Source of the DNA: Clostridiales bacterium
Lineage (GTDB): Bacteria > Bacillota > Clostridia > Tissierellales > GPF-1
Length of the DNA stretch: 64,000 nt
Reading direction: 5' to 3'
NCBI GenBank assembly: GCA_013619125.1
Contig: JABXKS010000120.1
Location: 1 to 64,000 of the forward strand
Both the position numbers and the translations under genes were made by a program. The notes beneath the pieces are model-generated. The model saw nothing but the letters and a program-made list of their open reading frames with translations. It was not told the DNA's origin and did not search any database. Shown here piece after piece: positions 17,289 to 29,145 of the stretch (within the stretch, counting starts at the first letter, position 1; each line of letters opens with the position of its first letter).

Positions 17289-17418
17289 AGAACTCCTCCA
17301 AAGTTTTCTTTTATTATACAACGGCGTAAACAAAAAGAAAAGACGGAATCGGTTGTTTAATCGATAGCTTACAATTTCTTACGGATGTAGGTATAAAAAA
17401 ACCCGCAATTTGCGGGTT

Positions 17419-17494
17419 TGGAGCTGATGGGGAGACTCGAACTCCCGACCTATTGATTACGAATCAATTGCGCTACCATCTGTGCCACATCAGC
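17419..17494 (-). tRNA. tRNA-Thr (anticodon CGU), CCA encoded
   Basis: Minus strand GCTGATG.TG.GCAC..., anticodon arm ATTGA-TTCGTAA-TCAAT, T arm GGGAG-TTCGAGT-CTCCC, CATCAGC TCCA; followed by a hairpin and T run. Confidence 0.95.
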
Positions 17495-17658
17495 ATAATC
17501 ATTTGACTCGTTTATTATAGTACGATTGGAAAGCATTGACAAGTGAATGGCAGAAAAAAATTTCTGGAGACAATTAAAAACTTTGTAAAAGATTGGAGTT
17601 TGCAAAGCGAGGGTGATATCATTATAATGAAGTGAAACTCTAGAATGAAGGAGAATTC

Positions 17659-18144
17659 ATGATGAAATGGATCTTGTCCAGTCTGCAAGAAACAGCGGAC
17701 TTAGGATATTACATGGGGAAACAAATCGATCAGCGATTTTTAATTTGCCTGGATGGAGATCTGGGTGCCGGAAAGACAACTTTTTCAAAGGCATTGGCAA
17801 AAGGGTTTGGAGTGGAAGACATGGTAACAAGTCCGACATTTACACTCTTGCAAGAATATCAGGGGCGGATGCCCTTTTATCATTTTGATGTATATCGTTT
17901 GGGGGATGAGGAGGCATTTTTGGCTCAGGGCTTTGACGAGTACTGGGAGGAAGATGCATTGGTTGTGATGGAATGGGCGGAGATGATTCGTGAGATTCTA
18001 CCAAAGGACCATATGGAAATGAGATTCTTTCAAACGGAGAAAGAAGAAGAACGGATCGTTGAGGTGGAAGCCTTTGGACCTGTTGCAGAGGCATTGATTC
18101 AACAAATATGTACGTTTTTTGCTGCAAAGGGGGAAGACAGATGA
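17659..18144 (+). CDS. tsaE: tRNA threonylcarbamoyladenosine biosynthesis ATPase
   Basis: CLDGDLGAGKTTFSKALAKGFG P-loop, TSPTFTLLQEY. Confidence 0.95.
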   Translation: MMKWILSSLQETADLGYYMGKQIDQRFLICLDGDLGAGKTTFSKALAKGFGVEDMVTSPTFTLLQEYQGRMPFYHFDVYRLGDEEAFLAQGFDEYWEEDALVVMEWAEMIREILPKDHMEMRFFQTEKEEERIVEVEAFGPVAEALIQQICTFFAAKGEDR

Positions 18145-18851
18145 AGCTATTGGCAGTTGAAACATCTTCAAAAACAGCGAGCGTAGCCTTGGTGTCGGAA
18201 GAGAAACTATTGGGGGAATTTACGGTACAGACCAAGTTCACGCATTCTCAGAGTTTGTTGCCCATGGTTGATCAGATGCTGAAGCAGGCTGGCGTATCCA
18301 TTACGGAAATTGACGGTTTTGCCGCCTCCATGGGACCGGGTTCCTATACCGGGTTACGGATTGGAATTGCCGCGGTCAAGGCCTTCGGATTTGCCTTGAA
18401 TAAGCCTGTTTACGGGGTGGAAACCCTGATGGCGATGATCGATCAGGCAAATGAGAAAATGGGAATACTATTGGCACTGGTGGATGCGAGACGCAACAGG
18501 GTGTATGTTGCTGGAATTCAGCGAGACTGTAATGGGGAGCGGGTTGTTTTGCCGCAACAAGCCATGGAAGTTGAGTACTTAATCGCATGGATCGCAGAGC
18601 AGTCGGAACCGGTTTATTTGATGGGCGAGGGAGCAGTTCGATATCAGGAAGAGCTACAGACAGCTCAGCCATCCCCACAATTTTTATCGGCGCGATATGC
18701 AACCCCAACGGCAAGAACCATAGCATGGCAGGCTTTTGAACGATTAAAACGTGGCGAAGTAGCAGATCCTGACCAGCTGGTGCCTAGCTATTTAGCAAAG
18801 ACACAAGCAGAACGTGAATTGGAAGAAAGGCGGAATAAGGATGAAAATTAG
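18141..18851 (+). CDS. tsaB: tRNA threonylcarbamoyladenosine biosynthesis protein TsaB
   Basis: MKLLAVETSSKTASVAL...GFAASMGPGSYTGLRIG. Confidence 0.95.
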   Translation: MKLLAVETSSKTASVALVSEEKLLGEFTVQTKFTHSQSLLPMVDQMLKQAGVSITEIDGFAASMGPGSYTGLRIGIAAVKAFGFALNKPVYGVETLMAMIDQANEKMGILLALVDARRNRVYVAGIQRDCNGERVVLPQQAMEVEYLIAWIAEQSEPVYLMGEGAVRYQEELQTAQPSPQFLSARYATPTARTIAWQAFERLKRGEVADPDQLVPSYLAKTQAERELEERRNKDEN

Positions 18852-19296
18852 AGAGATGCAGCAAGGGGATATCCCAGCAGTTGTCGAAATTGAAAACCAG
18901 AATTTTCGCGAACCCTGGACAGAAGCAATCTTTAAAGAAGAAATGGCGCAGGGGACCAGGACCTATTATATCGCCGAATTAGAGGATCGCATAATCGGGT
19001 ATATGGGTCTTATTTGGATTTTGGACGAGGGACATATTACCAATGTAGCCATTGATGCGAACCATCAGGGAATGGGATATGGTCGAGAATTGATGACCTA
19101 TGTGGCCAATCTTGCCTTTGAAAAAGGGTTGACCAGCATGACCCTGGAGGTGCGCGCGTCCAATGCCCGCGCTATTCACGTCTATGAGAGCCTGGGATTT
19201 ATCAACGAAGGAACGCGTCCGAAGTATTACGAGGGACGGGAAGACGCATATATCATGTGGCTCTATAAGGAGGCATGGAATGAAAGAACGGTTTGA
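18841..19296 (+). CDS. rimI: Ribosomal protein S18 alanine N-acetyltransferase
   Basis: GNAT fold; NVAIDANHQGMGYGRELM...LEVRASNARAIHVYESLGFINEGTRPKYY. Confidence 0.93.
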   Translation: MKIREMQQGDIPAVVEIENQNFREPWTEAIFKEEMAQGTRTYYIAELEDRIIGYMGLIWILDEGHITNVAIDANHQGMGYGRELMTYVANLAFEKGLTSMTLEVRASNARAIHVYESLGFINEGTRPKYYEGREDAYIMWLYKEAWNERTV

Positions 19297-19972
19297 AGTT
19301 ACAGTTCAAAGGATAAAATGGCTGATGTGGGATCCAGATCAGCTGTTTTTACAATTTAAGACAAAGGCGAATTGGCTTTTCCCGCTTTTGGTGGTGATGA
19401 TTGGTCTTCCGCTGATCGGGGTGATTTTTCCTCAGGTTGTCACGGGATTTTCTTCTCTTGGGGAGTATGTTGAATTCTATCAAAAGACTGCTGTGGAAAC
19501 CGGAGTAGATCCCGCGGAGGCCTCACTTACGGCGCGGTATTATACGGATATTGTGATGCAGGGCTTCGGGATTTTGATGATCTGGATATTTAAATCATGG
19601 ATGTGCGGAGGTTTGGCAAATGGGTTGGACGGCGAAGGAGAATTGAAACAAGCCTTTTCCATTGTGGCTTGGGCGTATCTACCGGTTGCTTTTTCAAAAA
19701 TGATCACCCTGCTGACAGCAGGATTGTTTGGAACAGGACTGACCTTCCACTTGGCAGCTTTTCTGCCTGTAAGCATGCAAATGAGTTTTCTTTTCCTGAT
19801 ACTTCGAGAAGTGAATCTCTTTGTGATCTGGTATCAGGTCTTGGTGATTCGCGGACTTCGCGTCGTTTATGGCGTTGAAAAGAAATTTGCGATTTTTATT
19901 GGACTGATTACGTGGATCGCATATATCGGCATGAGTGTTGGATTTACCATTCTCTCATGGTATCAGTTTTAA
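19280..19972 (+). CDS. Yip1-domain membrane protein
   Basis: Multi-TM, N-term KWLMWDPDQLFLQFKTKANWLFPLLVVMIGLPLIGV; between rimI and tsaD. Confidence 0.65.
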   Translation: MKERFEVTVQRIKWLMWDPDQLFLQFKTKANWLFPLLVVMIGLPLIGVIFPQVVTGFSSLGEYVEFYQKTAVETGVDPAEASLTARYYTDIVMQGFGILMIWIFKSWMCGGLANGLDGEGELKQAFSIVAWAYLPVAFSKMITLLTAGLFGTGLTFHLAAFLPVSMQMSFLFLILREVNLFVIWYQVLVIRGLRVVYGVEKKFAIFIGLITWIAYIGMSVGFTILSWYQF

Positions 19973-19984
19973 GGAGGACAGAGA

Positions 19985-21007
19985 ATGGAAACAATACGCA
20001 CCTTATCAATAGAAACATCTTGCGATGAAACAAGTGTCGCGATTTTGGAGAACGGACGGCGGATTTTATCTAATGTTGTTTATTCTCAGATTACCGTTCA
20101 TCAAGCCTTTGGCGGCGTTGTGCCGGAGGTGGCAAGCCGCATGCATGTTGAAAAGATCAACGGCGTGATTCGGCAAGCCCTGGAAGAGGCGGACATCACC
20201 CTGGAAGAATGCGATCATGTAGCCGTGACCTATGGTCCAGGTTTGGTGGGTGCTCTTTTGGTGGGCCTGACCAGCGCGAAAGCAATCAGCTATGCATTGA
20301 GTAAACCCCTCGTTGGGGTCAATCATATTGAAGGACATATCTACGCGAATTTTATTGCCCATCCGGAGTTAAAGCCGCCTTTTCTTTGCTTGGTTGTATC
20401 CGGAGGACATACCCATTTAGTAGAAATGAAGGATTATGGAGAGTATCGAATCCTGGGACAGACACGGGACGATGCGGCTGGAGAAGCTTTTGACAAGGTT
20501 GCCAGAGCCATAGGTCTTGGTTATCCGGGTGGACCCAAGATCGATATTTTATCCAACCAGGGAAATCCAGAGGCGATTGATTTTCCTCGTATCTTCTTGG
20601 AGAAGGGTTCTTACGATTTTTCCTTTAGTGGTTTGAAGTCTTCGGTGTTAAATTATCTTCACCGGCACAGGCAAAAGGGAGAACCAGTTAATGAAGCGGA
20701 TGTTGCGGCGAGTTTTCAGGCTGCGGTGATCGAGGTACTGGTGGAAAAATCCTTTCGGGCAGCCAAGGAATTGGGTTATGAAACCATTGTGATGGCGGGC
20801 GGTGTTTCGGCCAATCGTCATTTGAGAAGGGCGTTTCAGTCTCGAGCCGAAGCTGATGGTTTAGCCTTTTATTTCCCGCCGATCGAATTGTGTACGGACA
20901 ATGCGGCCATGATTGGCTGTGCGGGGTATTACCAATTTATGGCGGGGAAACGAGATGAATTAGATTTAAATGCCATTCCGTCCCTAAAATTAGCGGATCA
21001 GGGATAA
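19985..21007 (+). CDS. tsaD: tRNA threonylcarbamoyladenosine transferase TsaD
   Basis: [38 protein letters not shown]. Confidence 0.97.
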   Translation: METIRTLSIETSCDETSVAILENGRRILSNVVYSQITVHQAFGGVVPEVASRMHVEKINGVIRQALEEADITLEECDHVAVTYGPGLVGALLVGLTSAKAISYALSKPLVGVNHIEGHIYANFIAHPELKPPFLCLVVSGGHTHLVEMKDYGEYRILGQTRDDAAGEAFDKVARAIGLGYPGGPKIDILSNQGNPEAIDFPRIFLEKGSYDFSFSGLKSSVLNYLHRHRQKGEPVNEADVAASFQAAVIEVLVEKSFRAAKELGYETIVMAGGVSANRHLRRAFQSRAEADGLAFYFPPIELCTDNAAMIGCAGYYQFMAGKRDELDLNAIPSLKLADQG

Positions 21008-21029
21008 ACTGGCAGAATACTTACAGAGC

Positions 21030-21133
21030 TGTGGGAAAGTTCGGAAAATTCGGGGATAACTCTGTGGACAAAGTGGATAAGTTTTAGAATTCTCAGAATA
21101 TTCCCGAATATAGACCATTGTACCTGTGGATAA
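21030..21133 (+). promoter_or_regulatory. Cluster of DnaA-box-like sites
   Basis: TGTGGATAA 21125-21133 (perfect); TGTGGACAA 21063 and AGTGGATAA 21072 (1 mismatch); TGTGGGAAA 21030 and CGGGGATAA 21051 (2 mismatches); all same orientation. Confidence 0.45.
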
Positions 21134-21178
21134 CCAAGAAAAAGACATGCGAGCACATGTCTTTTTCTTGGTTTTTTC
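21132..21178. terminator. Bidirectional terminator between tsaD and ABC-F gene
   Basis: AACCAAGAAAAAGACATG-CGAGCA-CATGTCTTTTTCTTGGTT. Confidence 0.85.
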
Positions 21179-21205
21179 CTATATATTGGAGAATGATGAG
21201 GAAAC

Positions 21206-23125
21206 TTACTCCTCTTCCAAGATTTCCAGCAATTCAGTCCAGGCTTCCATGGCGTCGTTCAGGGCAGTCTCAGTTGCCTCCAAAGCCTGATGGATCAAGC
21301 GACTGCGCTCTGGATTCGTGTAGACATCTTCGTCGCAAAGCTGTGTGTGAAAGTCCTCGATCTCTGATTCTTTCTTTGTGATTGCATTTTCCAGTTCTTG
21401 CAAATCTTTCCTTTGTTGACGCTTTTTCTTTTCTTCGTCCTTGATTCGTTTTCGTTGCGCTTTTAGAGCGGTTTTATTGGTCTGGATTGGATCCACGGAA
21501 GCATCGATCACTTCATTTTTCTTTTCCAGATAATAATCGTAATTGCCCAGATAGGATTCGATCCCGTTATCGGTCAATTCAAAAATTCTCGTTGCAACGC
21601 GATTCAGAAAATATCGATCATGGGAAATAACAAAAAGGGTTCCGTCGTAATGCCGCAGCGCGTTTTCCAAGGCTTCTTTGGACTCGAGATCCAAGTGGTT
21701 GGTCGGCTCATCCATTAGAAGAAAATTGGCTTCCGAAAGCATGAGCTTCATAAGTGCCAGCCGCGCTTTTTCTCCCCCGCTTAAAGATTCAATCTCCTTG
21801 AACAGGTCGTCGCCGAAAAACAGGAAGCGAGCCAACAGGGAACGGATATGGTAGTGATCGAAGGTCGGATTCTCATCCCAAATCTCATCGATAATGGTTT
21901 TGTTGGGATTCAAGTTGGTATGCTCTTGATCAAAATGAGCGGCGTGAACGTGATGACCGAAATCAACATCACCAGCGGAGGGAAGAATTTCACCTAAAAG
22001 CACGCGAAACAAGGTGGTTTTTCCGACGCCGTTGGGACCGATCAAGCCGATGCGTTCCTGCCGATAGAGGGAAAAAGCGAGATCGCGAAAGATCTTTTGA
22101 TCCCCGTAGGACTTGCTGAGTCCAGAAATTTGAAGCACCTCATTGCCGCTTTTGATGCGAGGCGAGAATCGAAGCTTCAGATTTCCTTGTTCGCCGGAAG
22201 GGGTGTCCATCTTTTTCATACGATCCAACATCTTCTGTCGACTTTTCGCTTGCCGAATGGAGCGGGCGCTTTTGCGGTCCATAAAATCTCGGATCATTGC
22301 TTCCTGACGCTTGACTTCTTTTTGCTGAATCATGAATCGCTTTTCCAGTTCGGCGTAGAGTTTTTCTTTGTGCACGACGAAAGCAGAGTAGTTGCCTGGA
22401 TAGGAATCCAATTGTTGGTGGTGAAGATGAAGAATACGCTGCACAGTAGCATCCAGAAAGTATCGATCGTGAGAGATGACGAGGACCGCTCCTGCATAAT
22501 CACGAATATATTTTTCCAGCCATTCGATGGCAGCAAGGTCTAAGTGGTTTGTGGGCTCATCCAACAATAACAGATCTGCTTTTTCCAAGAGAAGTTTCGC
22601 AAGAATTACCCTGGATTTTTGGCCGCCGCTCAATAGGTTTACTGGTTTGAAAAATTCGTCCTCGTTAAATCCGAGTCCTCTGAGGGCGCCTCTAAGTTCC
22701 GATTCGCAGGCGTATCCATTGGCTTTCGTGTAATCCTCCTGTAAACGGGAATATCGTTCCATCAGGCGGGGAAGTAGATCGGTTTGCTCGGATTTCGCCG
22801 CAATTTCATGTTCCAGCTCGCGCATTTCCTCTTCCATTCGAAAGATGGGGGCAAAGACCTCTTTGACTTCATCGTAGACGGAGTTCTCGCTGGTGATATG
22901 GGTATTTTGCTTGAGATAGCCAACACGAATGGTTTTAGGGATCATAACTGACCCTGAATCTGCCGAGATCTGATTGGTCAAGATTCGAAAGAGGGTAGTT
23001 TTGCCCGTGCCGTTGGATCCGACAAGTCCCACTTTTTCTCGATGATTGATGGAAAATGACAGATTTTCGAAGATGGTTTCTCCAACAAATGATTTGCTCA
23101 GTTGTGAGATGTTTAGTACTTTCAT
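21206..23125 (-). CDS. ABC-F family ATP-binding protein
   Basis: 639 aa, two ABC domains (GSNGTGKTTLFRIL, LSGGQKSRV; GPNGVGKTTLFRVL, LSGGEKARL), linker, C-terminal coiled coil. Confidence 0.95.
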   Translation of the reverse strand: MKVLNISQLSKSFVGETIFENLSFSINHREKVGLVGSNGTGKTTLFRILTNQISADSGSVMIPKTIRVGYLKQNTHITSENSVYDEVKEVFAPIFRMEEEMRELEHEIAAKSEQTDLLPRLMERYSRLQEDYTKANGYACESELRGALRGLGFNEDEFFKPVNLLSGGQKSRVILAKLLLEKADLLLLDEPTNHLDLAAIEWLEKYIRDYAGAVLVISHDRYFLDATVQRILHLHHQQLDSYPGNYSAFVVHKEKLYAELEKRFMIQQKEVKRQEAMIRDFMDRKSARSIRQAKSRQKMLDRMKKMDTPSGEQGNLKLRFSPRIKSGNEVLQISGLSKSYGDQKIFRDLAFSLYRQERIGLIGPNGVGKTTLFRVLLGEILPSAGDVDFGHHVHAAHFDQEHTNLNPNKTIIDEIWDENPTFDHYHIRSLLARFLFFGDDLFKEIESLSGGEKARLALMKLMLSEANFLLMDEPTNHLDLESKEALENALRHYDGTLFVISHDRYFLNRVATRIFELTDNGIESYLGNYDYYLEKKNEVIDASVDPIQTNKTALKAQRKRIKDEEKKKRQQRKDLQELENAITKKESEIEDFHTQLCDEDVYTNPERSRLIHQALEATETALNDAMEAWTELLEILEEE

Positions 23126-23151
23126 TTGATCGCTCCTTTAGTTCCGTATCT

Positions 23152-23180
23152 ATTGTATGAGTGGGTCCGGGTAATGTCAA
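23152..23180 (-). promoter_or_regulatory. Consensus promoter for ABC-F gene
   Basis: Minus strand TTGACA-N17-TACAAT. Confidence 0.75.
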
Positions 23181-23278
23181 CAATTTACGGTTTTGAGTGA
23201 GCGATATCGTTTGCAAATTAACAATACTTTCTTTATAATAAGAATAGGATTGTGGAAACCTTAATAGGGAGTGATAAA

Positions 23279-23917
23279 ATGCAGCGAAACAGTAATATTT
23301 CGATGGCGGTCATTCGTCGACTGCCAAAATACTTTCGATATTTATCGGATTTATCAGAAAAAGGTGTCAATCGGATTTCTTCAAAAGAATTGAGCCAAAT
23401 CACAGGATTTACGGCTTCCCAAATCCGTCAGGATCTTAATAATTTTGGAGGTTTTGGCCAGCAGGGTTACGGCTATAATGTTTCAGGATTACGGGATGCC
23501 ATTGCATCCATTATCGGGTTGGATAAACGATATCGTGTGGTAATTGCCGGAGCGGGCAACATGGGTTCGGCCATTGCAAACTATACAGGCTTTCATTCTT
23601 CGGGATTTGAGGTTTTGGCCTTATTCGATACCCAAGAAGAGCTGGTTGGAAAGGAAGTCGGAGGCAAGCCAATTCGTGATATTCGCGAGCTTGGAACCTT
23701 TATCGATGACCATCGGGTTGAAATTATCGTAATTTCTACTCCGAAGCATGCGGCTCAAGGAATAGCAGATATTGCGGTTTCTCGTGGCGTGAAAGGTATT
23801 TGGAACTATGCACCAGTTGATATTCGGGTGCCAGAGGATGTTGTGGTTGAGAATGTACATTTAAATGAAAGTCTGTTTACCTTGTCTTATTTGATGAAAG
23901 AGAAGGAGAACATTTAA
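23279..23917 (+). CDS. rex: Redox-sensing transcriptional repressor Rex
   Basis: AVIRRLPKYFRYLSDLSEKGVNRISSKELSQITGFTASQIRQDLNNFGGFGQQGYGY. Confidence 0.96.
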   Translation: MQRNSNISMAVIRRLPKYFRYLSDLSEKGVNRISSKELSQITGFTASQIRQDLNNFGGFGQQGYGYNVSGLRDAIASIIGLDKRYRVVIAGAGNMGSAIANYTGFHSSGFEVLALFDTQEELVGKEVGGKPIRDIRELGTFIDDHRVEIIVISTPKHAAQGIADIAVSRGVKGIWNYAPVDIRVPEDVVVENVHLNESLFTLSYLMKEKENI

Positions 23918-23941
23918 GAACTGGATTTCCAGTTCTTTTTT
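23918..23941 (+). terminator. rex terminator
   Basis: GAACTGG-ATTT-CCAGTTC + T run. Confidence 0.8.
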
Positions 23942-23965
23942 CACGTAAAAAAGGGAGTGTTGTGA

Positions 23966-24820
23966 ATGAAGAAGTTGCAAGAGATTCGATTGTCATGGTT
24001 TGATGTTCGGGCAACGGTGGAGAGTGGACAGTGTTTTCGATGGTACCCCCTCTCTGAGGATCGATATGCTGGATGGATCGGTGAATTTCCTGTTGAAGTT
24101 GAGCAGGAAAAAGACGCGGTGATCATTCGAGTTCAAGAGGAACTTCCGGTTGAGCAGGTTGTTCGATACTTCGATGACAATCGGGATTATCGAGTCATAC
24201 TGGATCCCTGGAGAAGCAGCGATGATTTAGGCGATATTGTCAATCGCTGGGGAGGGATTCGTATCCTACGACAACCCTTGGATGAAATGATCATTAGTTT
24301 TATCCTGTCTCAGAATAACAACATTCCCAGAATTCAAACGATGATTGAGCGCTTTTGTCAAAGTTATGGTCAACGTATCGAAAAAATAAATGGAGAACTG
24401 GGTTTCACCTTCCCGCAAGACTGGGAACAACTTGTGATCACGGAAGCTGATTTGAGATCTCTTGGATTCGGATACCGTGCGAAGTATGTGGCGGCGGCCG
24501 TTGACGCCTTTCAAACCGGCGAATACACGGAACTTGAGTTTTCTAGTTTGTCTGCCCAAGAGCAGGAAATAAAGCTTTTGGATTTGTTAGGGATTGGGAA
24601 GAAAGTCGCGGCTTGTATCCGATTATTTGGATTGGGGGATTTTTCTGCTTTTCCTATGGACGTTTGGGTACTGAGAATCATGAGGAAGCGATATTTGGAT
24701 GAAACGAGTTCACCGAAGAAAATCGAGGCTTATGCAGAAGCGGTCTTTGGTAAAAATCGAGGATATATACAACAATTATTATTTCATGAGTATCGAAGGA
24801 GAGAGAAGGAGAGCGAATGA
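23966..24820 (+). CDS. 8-oxoguanine DNA glycosylase (OGG1 type)
   Basis: SGQCFRWYPL, ISFILSQNNNIPRIQTMIERFC, LLGIGKKVAACIRLFGLGDFSAFPMDVWVLRIM (HhH + catalytic Asp). Confidence 0.9.
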   Translation: MKKLQEIRLSWFDVRATVESGQCFRWYPLSEDRYAGWIGEFPVEVEQEKDAVIIRVQEELPVEQVVRYFDDNRDYRVILDPWRSSDDLGDIVNRWGGIRILRQPLDEMIISFILSQNNNIPRIQTMIERFCQSYGQRIEKINGELGFTFPQDWEQLVITEADLRSLGFGYRAKYVAAAVDAFQTGEYTELEFSSLSAQEQEIKLLDLLGIGKKVAACIRLFGLGDFSAFPMDVWVLRIMRKRYLDETSSPKKIEAYAEAVFGKNRGYIQQLLFHEYRRREKESE

Positions 24821-26073
24821 TGGAACAAAAAGGGGATAAACGTCAAGCGGTATTAGCAAAAACAATACGATGGTTGTTGAGTGGATGGCGATTCGTTGGA
24901 TTAAGCATCGTTTTTTTGCTTCTTTATAAATTTATTGTTGCAGATGCCAGGGTGGGGTGGTTACTGGGCTCAGTCAATGTGGTCGTCATTGCCTTTATTT
25001 TGGCTTATTTTCTGGATCCTTTGGTGCGATTGATTGAGAAAAAGATCGGTTTGAAGCGAATGTGGGCGGTCGTTATTACCTATGGATTGATCATCTTTGT
25101 GGTCTATTTGTTTGTGAAGAGCGCCGTGCCAAGCATTTGGGAAAGCATATTGCTCCTGATACAAAATGCACCGGGGTATCTGGAGGAAATCAGCAGGATC
25201 ATTACAGAAAATCGATTGAATCTTTCGCCGAATATATTGGGATTTTTGCAAGTACAACTGGATGCCTTAAATGCTAATGCGGGTGGGATTATAAGCAACG
25301 CGTTTACAATTATCCTCAACGGCGCATTCAAAGTGACCAGTAATTTTGTGCAATTTACAATCTCCATGTTCATTGCTTTTTACATTTTGACAGGATTAAA
25401 GGGAGGCGCAAGAAAAGCACGCTTGATGTCATTCGGGCTGCTGCCGCGTGAGGTTGCAGAACGCGTGGTGCATGCAGCGGCACTTTCGGATCGTGCATTT
25501 AAAGGCTTCTTTATTGGAAAGTTTTTTGATTCCTTGATCATTGGCATTATCTTTCTAATTACGGTTAATTTGCTGAATGCCTTTGAAAACATTCAGTTCC
25601 TATATATTCCGTTGATGGCTCTGATTATTGCTATCACCAATATGATTCCGTATTTTGGCCCCTGGATTGGTGGTATTCCTTGTATTATTATTTCTTTGTT
25701 TGCCGGACTCCACGAGGGTGCATCGATGACATTGGTGATCCTTGCGATTCAACAGTTTGACGGACTGATATTGGGACCAAAGATCTTAGGAGATGTGATG
25801 GGGATTACCCCATTCTGGGTTTTGTCTTCCATTACAGTGGGGGGTGCTCTGTTTGGACCTATTGGAATGCTTGTTGCGGTACCGATTGCCGTGGTGATTA
25901 TTGAATTGTTCACGGAATATGTCAATCAGCAGCTGGAGAAGAAGGGCATTGACGAAAAAATGGACATGCCGCCAGGGCCGCAGGGACCGAAAAATATGAT
26001 GAAGCGAAACAAACAGGATGGAATTTCGATTCAGATTACCAGTTCTGGAGACTCAACGCAGAAGAAAGAATAG
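24817..26073 (+). CDS. AI-2E family transporter (PerM type)
   Basis: AFILAYFLDPLVRLIEKK...LMALIIAITNMIPYFGPWIGGIPCIIISL. Confidence 0.93.
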   Translation: MMEQKGDKRQAVLAKTIRWLLSGWRFVGLSIVFLLLYKFIVADARVGWLLGSVNVVVIAFILAYFLDPLVRLIEKKIGLKRMWAVVITYGLIIFVVYLFVKSAVPSIWESILLLIQNAPGYLEEISRIITENRLNLSPNILGFLQVQLDALNANAGGIISNAFTIILNGAFKVTSNFVQFTISMFIAFYILTGLKGGARKARLMSFGLLPREVAERVVHAAALSDRAFKGFFIGKFFDSLIIGIIFLITVNLLNAFENIQFLYIPLMALIIAITNMIPYFGPWIGGIPCIIISLFAGLHEGASMTLVILAIQQFDGLILGPKILGDVMGITPFWVLSSITVGGALFGPIGMLVAVPIAVVIIELFTEYVNQQLEKKGIDEKMDMPPGPQGPKNMMKRNKQDGISIQITSSGDSTQKKE

Positions 26074-26152
26074 GGAAATATAAAGAATATATAAATTCGA
26101 AATCAAGACCTTGATTTTCTATAGAAAATTCACTATGATAGAGATAAGAAAA

Positions 26153-26179
26153 TTAGCACTCGATAAATAAGAGTGCTAA
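26153..26179. promoter_or_regulatory. CIRCE operator (HrcA site)
   Basis: TTAGCACTC-N9-GAGTGCTAA, perfect; promoter TTGATT-N17-TATGAT just upstream. Confidence 0.98.
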
Positions 26180-26198
26180 CGGCATAAGGAGGAAGCAA

Positions 26199-26462
26199 AT
26201 GAATATTAAACCATTAGGAAAACGCGCGGTGATTCAACGGGTAGAAGCAGAAGAAAAAACGACAAGTGGAATCATCTTGACGGGTTCAGCAAAAGAAAAG
26301 CCGCAATACGCGAGAATTTTGGCCGTAGGTGTAGACGAGGAAAATGAATTAAAGGTCGGCGATCAGGTGATCTATAAGCAGTATTCCGGTACAACTGTGA
26401 AGATTGACGGAGAAGAGTTTATTGTGATCGAGCTGGAAGATATTCTGGCAATCATTGAATAG
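26199..26462 (+). CDS. groES: Co-chaperonin GroES
   Basis: MNIKPLGKRAVIQRVEAEEKTTSGIILTGSAKEKPQ. Confidence 0.97.
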   Translation: MNIKPLGKRAVIQRVEAEEKTTSGIILTGSAKEKPQYARILAVGVDEENELKVGDQVIYKQYSGTTVKIDGEEFIVIELEDILAIIE

Positions 26463-28115
<1,653 letters not shown>

Positions 28116-28131
28116 TTAATCAAGAATCAGT

Positions 28132-28165
28132 GAAGCCTCCGAGAAATCGGAGGCTTTTTGTTTTT
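28132..28165 (+). terminator. groESL terminator
   Basis: AAGCCTCCGA-GAAA-TCGGAGGCTT + T run. Confidence 0.85.
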
Positions 28166-28215
28166 TCCATTTTTTTACGGGTACTAATATCCCATCAAAT
28201 TCAAGGAGGCTACAG

Positions 28216-29004
28216 ATGCAATTTGATTGGATTTCTTATGCTGTAAAAGCGGTAGGCGTAATACTGGTATTATGGATTGGATTTATGGTGATCAGGGCCA
28301 TAGTGAAGCGAATTGATAAGATGCTGTCGAAGCATGATATGGATCCTGCCCTTCGTGGGTTTGCCGTTACCATTGCACGGATTGGATTGAAGGTGATGTT
28401 GACAATCTCCGTTCTTGACATGGTTGGAGTTGGAGTGTCTAGTTTTGCAGCGCTTATTGCGGCGGTCGGATTTGCCATTGGATTTGCCCTGCAAGGCAGC
28501 CTGTCCAACTTGGCTGGCGGCGTGATGATCCTGATTTTCAAGCCCTTTACAGTCAATGAATTTATTCAAGGCGCGGGTCATACGGGGAAGGTCAAGGAGA
28601 TTCAATTGTTCCAGACCCACCTTTTGAGTCCGGACGGCAAGCGGATTATCATTCCAAACGGGGAGCTTTCCAATAGCAGTGTGGTGAATTATACAAGAGA
28701 AGCCACTCGTAGAATCGATTTTGTTATCGGGATCGACTATGGGGATGACCTGTTGAAGGCGCAAGGGGTGATTTTGGATATTCTGAAGAAAGAAGAACGG
28801 ATTTTGAAGGAGCCAGCTCCATTTGTTGGACTCTTGGAACTGGGAGACAGTTCGGTTAATCTTGCTGTACGTCCTTGGGTGCAGACGGAAGAGTATTGGC
28901 CGGTATACTTTACCTTGATGCAGGCATTTAAACTTGAATTGGATGTAGCGGGCATTCAATTCCCGTATCCACAAATGGATGTGACGGTTAAGAATCCTGA
29001 ATAG
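28216..29004 (+). CDS. Small-conductance mechanosensitive channel (MscS family)
   Basis: ALIAAVGFAIGFALQGSLSNLAGGVMILIFKPF. Confidence 0.94.
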   Translation: MQFDWISYAVKAVGVILVLWIGFMVIRAIVKRIDKMLSKHDMDPALRGFAVTIARIGLKVMLTISVLDMVGVGVSSFAALIAAVGFAIGFALQGSLSNLAGGVMILIFKPFTVNEFIQGAGHTGKVKEIQLFQTHLLSPDGKRIIIPNGELSNSSVVNYTREATRRIDFVIGIDYGDDLLKAQGVILDILKKEERILKEPAPFVGLLELGDSSVNLAVRPWVQTEEYWPVYFTLMQAFKLELDVAGIQFPYPQMDVTVKNPE

Positions 29005-29096
29005 AAAAGGTTTTCATGATTTTTTCAGGCGGCTAGGGGAACCTAGCCGTTTAAATTGTTCGACTTTTCAGGTGGTTCTGTGATACAATATTTTCT

Positions 29097-29145
29097 ATAA
29101 GATGCGTCTTAGGAAGACAGAAGTACGTCTGAGAAAGACGCTTAT
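29097..29145 (+). other. Structured 5' leader hairpin upstream of pyc
   Basis: ATAAG.AT.GCGTCTT ... AAGACGC.TTAT with inner AGAC/GTCT. Confidence 0.45.

Noticed and set aside
23200-23240. Possible Rex operator at the rex promoter (TTTGCAAATTAACAA)
   Set aside because: Only one half-site (TTAACAA) fits well; the other half is poor, so autoregulation is not supported by sequence alone
28270-28974. 234-aa antisense ORF opposite mscS
   Set aside because: Overlaps a clear MscS CDS completely; His/Gln-rich spurious frame
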